A stretch of DNA of 64,000 bases from Siphonodentalium dalli (lineage: Eukaryota; Mollusca; Scaphopoda; Gadilida; Siphonodentaliidae). This document shows, piece by piece, positions 12,401 to 24,400 of this stretch. A model generated the notes under the pieces. The model was not told the DNA's origin, searched no databases, and was given only the letters and a program-made list of their open reading frames with translations. How positions within the stretch are numbered: the first letter of the stretch is position 1; each line of letters begins with the position of its first letter. The stretch lies in the NCBI GenBank assembly GCA_032622095.1, contig CP136064.1, positions 41,503,912-41,567,911 of the forward strand, in the 5' to 3' direction. A program made the translations under genes and the position numbers.

Positions 12401-15400
12401 GGCCCTACAATTATAATACACAATTCTAGGATGAACTGTTCCAAAACTTCGAAAACATACACTGAAAACAAAATTCACGGAGAGCACCAGCAGATAGGCG
12501 CCTCTTTAGCACAGAAGAAAATATGCCATCTATTTCAAAGTAAATAATTATCGATTAAAAAACCCCACCTTTAGCAGCCTTTAGTACAAAAAAATCTTCA
12601 TGTATTGACAGATCTAATGTCAATCTCCCGAAATCCATTTAGTAAAGAAATGGTTGAGAAAACAACATGATAATCCATTTCAGTCGTGCCTTCAGCTCCA
12701 TAAAATACATTCGTGCAGAATTCACAGTCTTGTTTGATCAGTTTCTCTTGATTTCACTACAATGTTGCATGCTATCACTTTATTTTTCAGACATTGTTTT
12801 ATACGATGCCAAAGCTTTCTGAGATGAACGAATCAGAGTTTATCCCACCTGAATTGTTCGAAAAATTGAATGCAGATATAGATGGCAGTGAAGATGTACT
12901 GTTGGTACCTGTATACAACCATTCTAAAGAATTATCTACATGTGTGCCAGGAGCATGGAAGTACAAAGGTAAATTAAAACTCACATCGACTCAATATCAA
13001 ATACCATTTGTTTGAAAACAACACCTGGCAATTTCAACATTTTTTTTCCTGTATATGTGACCCGCCATATCAAATCCAGTCGTAAGTCGGGATTTTTTTA
13101 CCCTGTGCCAATGCATTCTCTTATATATGCGAGTCGACCATAGGTCGCCTCGCATATATAAGAGAATGCATTGGCCTAACAATTTTTTACAATTTTAATA
13201 ATTTTTTCTTGTATTCTTTAACAATTTTATAATTTCACCCATACAGAGCCCCAGACAAACATGAGCAGACGACACTCTTCTATATGCTTCTATATATGTG
13301 TGGGGCTCCCTGCAGGGTAATGGATGTTTTTTATTTTATGTCCTAAAAATTGTAAGAAACATTTATTTTAAAAAAATGATAAAAAATTGTTAGGCCAATG
13401 CATTCTCTTATATATGCGAGGCGACCTATGGTCGACTCGCATATATAAGAGAATGCATTGGCACAGGATAAAACAAATCCCGACTTACGACTGGATTTGA
13501 TATGGCGGGTCACATATATCAACAAGTTATTAGACTAATAATCTGTCACACCAACTCATCTCGGATACTGCAGAAAAATGGATATTGAAGAGATTTGTTT
13601 TTAACCCTTTCAGTGCCAGGGGCCGATCTCATCGGCCCTAATTTACGGTCTGTAAAATCGGCCCTAAATTGTTTGTTTTTGTTTTGTTTTTTTGGGTTGA
13701 AATTTTTTTTGGGTATGCTTAAGCATGCTATAGCGAATTTAAAAACAAACTGGATAAAACGTTAGGGGCATGTTGTAACTCAAAACTATCACCAAGTATT
13801 CATAGTAATAATTTTGATGCCCATGAAAAACGTAAGATTCCCTGGCACTAAACCTACAAAATAAGTCTGGCACTGAAAGAGTTAAAGAATATAAGAAAAA
13901 ATTAATTAAAATTGTAAAAAATAATAACAAATGATGAAAAATTGTTAGGCCAATGCAGTCTCTTATATATGCGAGGCGACCTATGGTCGACTCGCATATA
14001 TAAGAGAATGCATTGGCACAGGGTATATGGGTTGATACAAAAATCAGACCTGGCACTGAAAGGGTTAAGGAGATTTTGGTATTAAAATTTTACAACCTCG
14101 AAAAATGGTAAAAAAGTCACTTGAACACTTATATCATCTCAACAGTCACATTTATATGGGGACAGGAGCAAGCATAACAATGTGAGACATCTTGGCCCCA
14201 TTTTTGAGCAAATTGCGAGATAAGTTTCAGGCCCTGAATTTTATCATTCTGGAATTATCAGTTATCTTAATCCAGTTATTCAAATTGTTTTGTAAAACAG
14301 ACATTTCACTAAACACTTTGTACCAAATTGTTCTGCATGCTTCCATCGGGGACTTTGTAACTTGAAATCATTATCTGGTGGAGTTGCCAGTTACTAAACG
14401 ATGTCTGGTGGTTCGCTGCACATGCTCGATGAGTTTATCAGCCATTGAAATAACTGTTAGATTAGCTGTAAATGTGCGGATTTCCTCCACCACTAACACT
14501 GGCAATGTCGTGATATGGCCTTAGTTGCTGAAAGTGACATTAAACCCCAATCAATCAATTGAGTCCATAGTAATCATACTAGTATTCTATTTTTATTTTA
14601 TTCATAAGCAGAATAAATCAGTATTCTTAGTTCTTATTGTTCTTATGCAGCACTGAATCAAGAAGATGGTGACTTGGACAATGAGGGTTTTGATAATTTT
14701 CAAAAGAAAATTGTTCCATGGAAATCGATGCTGCCAGACGAACATGAGATAGAAGCCATCAAGCGGTCTAAAATGTCTGACAGACGAGGGAATCTAGTCG
14801 TCATCACTTCACTCATCGACAAGCTGCCTAATCTTGGAGGTAAAAACTCATGTCTAGTTCCATTTCATCATTTGCCCATAAGCCTCATATGCTAAATCAC
14901 ACCGAGAAAATAAACTAAACTTGGTTTCATTCCAAAATATAATCTATAAATAAAAATATCATACCTGATTGATATCAATTAGAAATTTCTCTACCTGATC
15001 ATTTGTTCACGCACATACAAAACAATGAACACATCCTACTGAGCTAGTACAAATATATATATACTTATTTATTACTAGCTGAAACCGGCACCCTATGGGA
15101 GCCTTTATTCAGTGTCGGAGGGGCCCTTTATGTGTTACAGTTCACAGGCCCCTTTGTGCACTTCGTGCACATTTTGATCTTAGACAGAGCTTTTATTTAG
15201 CAGCGGCCCCTTTGTGTGCTTCGCTGACATTAAGTTTTTAGATTGAACTCCTTGCTCAATTTAACAAATCCACTGGCTTGTAATTTTAAAAAAATTAAAT
15301 TTATTTGTTTTTAAATCAAAATTTTGAAAATCTAACATCGTTATTGTGTTTCATTGCTTCAAATATGTTTGCTTCAGTGAGCGTGTACAAATTCTCATTG

Positions 15401-18400
15401 TTGTATTTCATTAACTGAGATAATTTCACCACATGTGCTATTATATTGACCATGGCGACTTTGATTCTTACTAGAGGCCAATCACATATCTAATGACAAG
15501 CTAATTGTTACTGCAGAAATACATAATGTTAGAAATGACGCAGACTTCTAAATTTAAATTTTCAACAAGATCATTTAAGTATATCAATATCGCAAGGTGA
15601 AAAATGACAGTGTTGCATAGATAAAAGTTGCAATGAATAATAAGTATAGAGCTGCAATAAAGCTGGTAATGTTATCAATTGCCAGACAAGATTTGTTGGT
15701 GAAAGCACATCACCAATAATAAACGTTGCCCTACCAGCTCTATAGCAGTTCAGCAGGACCTACCAACATCATAGCAAATTAGCAGGACCACTTAACCAGG
15801 GGTGATAATGGTGAATCCATCAAACATAACTGAATATAGTGGTGTATATATATATATTAGTATGTGTATGTCAGATGCTTTGCTAAAAGGCTTCAGCCAA
15901 AATATACTTGTTTTGTAAAATATGTGCTTAGCTACTCATGTCTTAACATTTTCATGACGGGAGCTGTGCTGGTGCAGCATTAAAGACCCTGTGCCAGTTC
16001 ATTCTCTTATATATGCGAGTCTCCCTTTGGGAGCCTCGCATATATAAGAGCATGCACTGGCTCACAAGATCAAGGTAAATATTGTTAGGCCAATGCATTC
16101 TCTAATATATGCGAGGCACCCTATGGGTGACTCACATATATAAGAGAATTCATTGGAACAGGGTTTTCGCAAAATTTCAGGAAGCTCCAGTCATGTTTTG
16201 ACTTTCTTTCACCATTATGATATTTTGCCAGATAATTTTTATTCTTAGGGCTGTGCAGAACCTGTGAGATATTTGGTGCTACAGAGTTTGTTATAGGGAG
16301 TTTGAGACATCTCGAAGATGACGTATTTAAAACGTTGAGTGTTACATCTCACAAATGGATCACAATAACTGAGGTATTAGTTCTTAAAATTACAATAAAT
16401 ACATGATTATGGTCGTAGTTTAACCCTTTCATGACGGGAGCTACGCTGGTGCAGCATTAAGGATCCTGTGCCAGTGCATTCTCTTATATATGCAAGGGAG
16501 CCTCACATATATAAGAGAATGCATGGCTTACATGATAAATATTGTTTGGCCAATGTATTCTCTTTTATATGCGAGACTCCCTATTGGCACAGGGTTTTCA
16601 CAAAATTTCACGAAGTTCCAGTCATGGAAGGATTAATGGGAAATTTCAATATTAGTAGGCTTTGGTACCCTATATACCTGTGGGTTTGAAATGATCACTC
16701 GAAAATTATTCATGTACCTTGAAATTTCTCAGAAAAAGAACAAACAGATGTAAACAGTTTAATCATTTTTATACTAAATGGATTCTCCCACTCAGTAATA
16801 ACAGTGTATATTGGAATGGTCTATTATTACTTTTGAGGGGTGTTTTAAGCAAAAAGCAGAATGATTTCTATTCAGTGTTGGGGAAATGTTCAGGTAATAA
16901 GTTCAACAAATGATATATCGTCATTTGTTGAACTTATTATTTGAACATTTCCTAAGGGAACTACTCATCAATGAGTATTTAGTATAGAAAGGGTTAACAT
17001 CCAGTGAAAGATCAGGTAGCCAGATGTAACCGGATGTAGCCAGATGTAACCATGTGTTACTATTATTTTATTCTATTTCTGTTAAGATGAATTGTAAGAT
17101 AAGTTGGTTAGGCCACGCAAAGTTTCCCAGTTCAAATTTCTGATTCATTACTATAATTGGAAATTATGTTCAAACAAATTGTTACAACATTAAATGTGAT
17201 GGATTGCGACTGCAATCTCAGTAAAAAATATGTCGGGAGATTAACATTTTGAATGAGATCTGTTTGGGAATTCATGGCCACAGGCAACTTAAATTAGACC
17301 CGGAGCTAGCCGATGCGGTGGTGGAATGCTCCATTGGCATGTGCCCCAGAAATATATAATAAAATATAAATACGTGTGCATGCTTTTCAAAATAATTTGG
17401 CCTGAGAAATGGGTAAATTGACTTTGCTTGGGCTTATCACCATGATGTAAGGATAAACTGATATAAGGCTCACTGAATACTTTGGGTTGTATCTCGTAGC
17501 CTGTCTTGAATATGGATTTCATTATAAGCTATACATTTTTAGCTCAACTTACTTTTGTAAGTTTGAGCTATTGCCATGGTTTGGCGTCCGTCGTCCGTGT
17601 GTCCGTGAACAATTTCCTTTGGCGCGGGCTACAGGTTGTACCTTTGGTCTGATCTTCATGAAATTTGTCATGAATGTTGACATTGACATGTAGATGGGAA
17701 CGAGTCATTTTGGGGTCATTCGGCCAAAAAACATGGCCGCTGGCAGCCATCTTGGATTTCAAGATTCAATCCATTGGCGCGGCCTACAGGTCGTACTGTT
17801 CATCTGATCATCATGAAATTTGTCATTGATGTTAATATTGACATGTAGATGGGAACGAGTGATTTTGGGGTCGTTCGGCCAAAAAACATGGCTGCCAGCA
17901 GCCATCTTGGATTTTACTCTTTGCATGACTAAATCCTTTGGCGCGGGCTACAGGTCGTTGTTTTGGTCGGAAGTTTATGAAATTTGTCATGGATGTTAAC
18001 ACTGTCATGTAGATGGGAACGAGTGATTTTGGAGTTGTTTGGCCAAAAAACATGGCCGCCAGCAGCCATCTTGGATTTTACTCTTTGCATGACTAAATCC
18101 TTTGGCGCGAGCTACAGGTTGTACCTTTGGTCTAATCTTTATGAAATTTGTCATGAATGTTGACATTGACATGTAGATGGGAACGAATCATTGTGGGGTC
18201 ATTCGCCCAAAAAACATGGCCGCTGGCGGCCATCTTAGATTTCAAAATTCAATCCATTGGCGCGGGCTACAGGTCGTACTGTTCGTCTGATCATCATGAA
18301 ATTTGTCATGGATGTTAATATTGACATGTAGATGGGAACGAGTCATTTTGGGGTTGTTCGGCCAATAAACATGGCCGCCAGCAGCCATCTTGGATTTTAC

Positions 18401-21400
18401 TCTTTGCATGACTAAATCCTTTGGCGCGGGCTACAGGTCGTAGCTTCGATCGGAACATCATGAAATTTGTCATGGATGTTAACAATGACATGTAGATGGG
18501 AACGAGGGATTTTGGGGTCGTTCGGCCGAAAAACATGGCCGCCAGCAGCCATCTTGGATTTTACTCTTTGCATGACTAAATCCTTTGGCCCGGGCTACAG
18601 GTCGTACCTTTGGTCTGATCTTTATGAAATTTGTCATGAATGTTGACATTGACATGTAGATGGGAACGAGTCATTTTGGGGTCATTCGGCCAAAAAACAT
18701 GGCCGCTGGCAGCCATCTTGGATTTCAAGATTCAATCCATTGGCGCGGGCTACAGATCGTACTGTTCCCCTGATCATCATGAAATTTGTCATTGATGTTA
18801 ATAATGACATGTAGATGGGAACGAGTCATTTTGGTGTCGTTCGGCCAAAAAACATGGCCGCCAGCAGCCATCTTGGATTTTACTCTTTGCATGACTAAAT
18901 CCTTTGGCGCGGGCTACAGGTTGTACCTTTGGTCTAATCTTTATGAAATTTGTCAAGAATGTTGACATTGACATGTAGATGGGAACGAATCATTGTGGGG
19001 TCATTCGGCCAAAAAACATGGCCGCTGGCGGCCATCTTAGATTTCAAAATTCAATCCATTGGCGCGGCCTACAGGTCGTACTGTTCGTCTGATCATCATG
19101 AAATTTGTCATGGATGTTAATATTGACATGTAGATGGGAACGAGTCATTTTGGGGTCGTTCGGCCAATAAACATGGCCGCCAGCAGCCATCTTGGATTTT
19201 ACTCTTTGCATGACTAAATCCTTTGGCGCGGGCTACAGGTCGTAGCTTTGATCGGAACATCATGAAAGTTGTCATGGATGTTAACAATGACATGTAGATT
19301 GGAACGAGGGATTTTGTGGTCGTTCGGCCGAAAAACATGGCCGCCAGCAGTATCTTGGATTTTACTATTTGCATGACTAAATCGTTTGGTGCGGGCTACA
19401 GGTCGTACCTTTGGTCTGATCTTTATGAAATTTGTCATGAATGTTGACATTGACATGTAGATGGGAACGAGTCATTTTGGGGTCATTCGGCCAAAAAACA
19501 TGGCCGCTGGCAGCCATCTTGGATTTCAAGATTCAATCCATTGGCGCGGGCTACAGGTCGTACTGTTCGTCTGATCATCATGAAATTTGTCATTGATGTT
19601 AATAATGACATGTAGATGGGATCGAGTCGTTTTGGGGTCATTCGGTCAAAAAACATGGCCGCCAGCAGCCATCTTGGATTTTACTCTTTGCATGACTAAA
19701 TCCTTTGGTGTGGGCTACAGGTCGTAGCTTAGGTCAGATGGTCATGAAATTTGTCATGAATTATAACAATGACATGTAGATGGGAACGAGTCGTTTTGGG
19801 GTCATTCGGTCAAAAAACATGGCCACCAGCATTTTACTCTTTGCATGACTAAATCCTTTGGCGTGGGCTACAGGTCATACCTTTGGTCTGATCTTTATTA
19901 AATTTGTCATGGATGTTAACACTGACATGTAGATGGGAACGAGTTGTACCTTTGGTCTACTCTTTATGAAATTTGTCATGAATGTTGACATTGACATGTA
20001 GATGGGAACGAATCATTGTGGGGTCATTCGGCCAAATAACATGGCTGCCAGCGGCCATCTTGGATTTCAAAATTCAATCCATTGGCACGGTCTACAGGTC
20101 GTACTGTTCGTCTGATCATCATGAAATTTGTAGGTCGTAGCTTTGGTCAGATCTTCATAAAATTTGTCATGGATGTTAACAATTATACGTAGATGGGAAC
20201 GAGTCCTTTTGGGGTCAATTGGTCAAAAAAAATGGCCACCAGCAGCCATCTTGTATCTTACTCTTTGCATCACTAAATCCTTTGGCGCAGGTTAGACATT
20301 TCAATTAGCACCTTTCCTATTCCTCCATTTACTGTCAACCATTAAATTATTCCCCTACCTAAGTTGAGCTACAGTGTCATTGACACTTTCATTTATTGAT
20401 TGTGTTACATATTAAAATACAGTGAGGATATTCTGGTTTCCACTTGATTTTCTTCATTCTTTAGGTCAGAGCAATGTCGCTGCCTGAGTACATCGATGAC
20501 AAGAAAAAGGAAGGATTCTCTCTAGTGGGCGTGGAACAGACAGCCAGCAGTAAATCTTTATCAGACTACTCATTCCAAGAGAAAACAGTGTTATTACTTG
20601 GGTAAACAAATCTCTTATTAACTACTCATTCCAAGAGAAAACAGTGTTATTACTCGGGTAAACAAATCTCATATTAACTACTCATTCCAAGAGAAAACAG
20701 TGTTATTACTCGGGTAAACAAATCTCATATTAACTACTCATTCCAAGAGAAAACGGTGTTATTACTCGGGTAAACAAATCTCTTATTAACTACTCATTCC
20801 AAGAGAAAACAGTGTTATTACTCGGGTAAACAAATCTCTTTATTAACTACTCATTCCAAGAGAAAACAGTGTTATTACTCGGGTAAACAAATCTCTTATT
20901 AACTACTCATTACAAGAGAAAACAGTGTTATTACTCGGGTAAACAAATCTCTTATTAACTACTCATTCCAAGAGAAAACAGTGTTATTACTCGGGTAAAC
21001 AAATCTCATATTAACTACTCATTCCATGAGAAAACAGTGTTATTACTCGGGTAAACAAATCTCATATTAACTACTCATTCCAAGAGAAAACAGTGTTATT
21101 ACTCGGGTAAACAAATCTCTTATTAACTACTCATTCCAAGAGAAAACAGTGTTATTACTCGGGTAAACAAATCTCTTATTAACTACTCATTCCAAGAGAA
21201 AACAGTGTTATTACTCGGGTAAACAAATCTCTTATTAACTACTCATTCCATGAGAAAACAGTGTTATTACTCGGGTAAACAAATCTCATATTAACTACTC
21301 ATTCCAAGAGAAAACAGTGTTATTACTCGGGTAAACAAATCTCTTATTAACTACTCATTCCAAGAGAAAACAGTGTTATTACTCGGGTAAACAAATCTCA

Positions 21401-24400
21401 TATTAACTACTCATTCGATGAGAAAACAGTGTTATTACTCGGGTAAACAAATCTCATATTAACTACTCATTCCAAGAGAAAACAGTGTTATTACTCGGGT
21501 AAACAAATCTCATATTAACTACTCATTCCAAGAGAAAACAGTGTTATTACTCGGGTAAACAAATCTCTTATTAACTACTCATTCCAAGAGAAAACAGTGT
21601 TATTACTCGGGTAAACAAATCTCTTATTAACTACTCATTCCAAGAGAAAACAGTGTTATTACTCGGGTAAACAAATCTCTTATTAACTACTCATTCCAAG
21701 AGAAAACAGTGTTATTACTCGGGTAAACAAATCTCTTATTAACTACTCATTCCAAGAGAAAACAGTGTTATTACTCGGGTAAACAAATCTCATATTAACT
21801 ACTCATTCCATGAGAAAACAGTGTTATTACTCGGGTAAACAAATCTCATATTAACTACTCATTCCAAGAGAAAACAGTGTTATTACTCGGGTAAACAAAT
21901 CTCATATTAACTACTCATTCCATGAGAAAACAGTGTTATTACTCGGGTAAACAAATCTCATATTAACTACTCATTCTATGAGAAAACAGTGTTATTACTC
22001 GGGTAAACAAATCTCTTATTAACTACTCATTCCAAGAGTAAACAGTGTTATTACTCGTGTAAACAAATCTCTTATTAATAGTATCTAACTGTTTTTTTCT
22101 AGCTAACATATTAAATGTTATCCAATCATATATCTAGGCATCACAATTTGTTTTAACTTCTCAAATGCTATACGACCATACTATGTATAATATATTTATG
22201 TAAAATATTTTACTTCAACATTTCAAGAAGTTGTAAAATTTCCAAATATGTGATTATAGAATCCGCCTGGAATCAGTTATATAATTTTCACATCTTTCAT
22301 GATCTTTGATAACATTTTTCCACACTACACAGTGACAGTCATTGGAGCAACACACAATTTAGCTGTAAAAAGGTTTAGTAAAGTGGGTAATACGGTTCTT
22401 CCATTGGTATTGTCATAATTACTTTGACATGTTCAGTCTTTAATGGCAAGTGATAGAAGTTTACTACTATGCAGCTAGTGTTGAAACGATTAGTGGTTTT
22501 GAGGAATCGAGTAGTCGCCAGAGGGAATCGACTACTAGTCGACTAGTCGGACCCCTTCCGAAACTTACCGTTTTGTGCTCATATACGTATATAATTTGCC
22601 GTTTGTTTTGAGTACCAGTAACCAACTTTGCATTTTCGAACGCAAAGCAAGACGTGATTTAATACTATTTGCCGTGATTATTTGGTTTAATATCACTGAA
22701 GGTTAATAGGTTATTAATTTGTCCCAGGTATATGATGTTTTATGACGATCAAATTACCATCCAGTTGATGTATGTATCTAAACGGTGGTGACAAACACCT
22801 GATCGATTGCGGAAACGCTACGGATTACGGAGTGGAAGCGCGTGCAACAATCAGAAACCGGTGCATTATTCTATATGTTTTATGTAAAAATGTTCCTTTA
22901 AAATTGATATGGTATGGTCTACCGGGCCGTACCGGTTCTTACATACAATCGAACATCGTTGTTTTCGAACTTGCCCAGTGTGCTTGTCACCGATTGACTT
23001 CACAAACGGGGCTTTAACGGGCGTACATGAAGAAATGCAAGATATTTTGAGAAACGAACTTCATCTCCGACAGAGTCAAACAAAAGTTACAAAATAAATG
23101 TTATAACAGCTGTAGTGCATACAAGCCTTTTATGCTCGCAGAATGATGTCATGTACATATATCGGACACGGAATGTGGTAATGTTCCCTGTATATATAGA
23201 GTCCGCATATATTAAAAATGGGCCATGCATTGCGTACATAATGTTGTTCCTTGTATTCATTGCAAGGTCACGATATGACATAGCTTAATCACGGACAGTT
23301 ATTTTCCCGCCAAAACGCACGTGTTTTCACTATTTGATTTGATCGCGTACATAATTGTCTCTCGTGCATGGTACATTGTAAATATATACACAATATATAC
23401 AATTTTACTCGCGAGTCCCCGAATACACAATCGATCGTGTCAGTTTCAGAAATAAAACTGCGCAGACCGGCGATGTTAAAAGTACATTTCAATGCGATGT
23501 CGTAAGTTCTATATTTAGCCCGATTCCAGGAATTTGCGTCATCCAGATTACGTTTCTGGGAACAGCTTTGTCACCGCCCAATTCCGCGAAGGATTTAAGT
23601 TTGAGGTGCTAAAATACATTGTAAATTTTCACAAACGCAGCCCATAAACGACGTGCATGGGATTTACGAAGTGACGCGCGAGTTTAGTTCGAAATACGGG
23701 ACGCTATTCGATGCATATATAGCATGGCCGACAGCGGGTTGGCTTTATATTTATGGACTTGTTATTAAACTTTAAACTTAATAATGTCACCTCGCAACTA
23801 ACTTGATTGAAGTTGAGTCCTGCACACCTGCAAACACGTTGACCAGTTATCACTCAGATCAATTCCGTCACGCCGAAATAGACACGGTTGCGATAGGCGC
23901 TGATTCTTTGAAGTTGATTATCAAAGCCGGCCGTCTCAACTTCAAAGAATAAGCCGCCGCGGCGCCGACAAATACATTGAGTTGAGGTCATTGGGTTTCG
24001 CGCTCGTGCATGACCACCAAGTACTGAAAGCAGTTATCGCATCAAAGGGACAACAAAGAAGGCTTTAACATTGTATTTCGATAGCCTGATTGTTTAAATT
24101 GTCCAGTAATTCGGTAACAGCAGCAACGGCACCGCTTTCGGTGGTGGGTGTGTTCCGACTAGTCGACTAGCCGATTTCGGAATCGACTAATTTAATAATC
24201 GCGTCGATTTCGATTAATCGTTTCAACACTATATGCAGCACATATTTTGTCAGTTGGTTTCAAGCCTGAGTGTGCCTGTCATATGCAGAATGAGGTCCCC
24301 AGAGGGTGAATTTATTGAATCTATCCCGCAAAGTGGGCTAGCATCACCAAATTCACCCTCTGTGGACCTCATTCTGCTTAGGCCTCATCTGCTATGGGAG

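Noticed and set aside
15060-15240. Possible coding or RNA gene around the repeated CCCCTTTGTG phrases
   Set aside because: No open frame, no tRNA or snRNA features; too short to call a repeat family from one site.
20565-22077. CRISPR-like array
   Set aside because: The units are contiguous and 56 bp throughout, with no unique spacers, and are clearly derived from the TARBP1 exon end in a eukaryotic gene.
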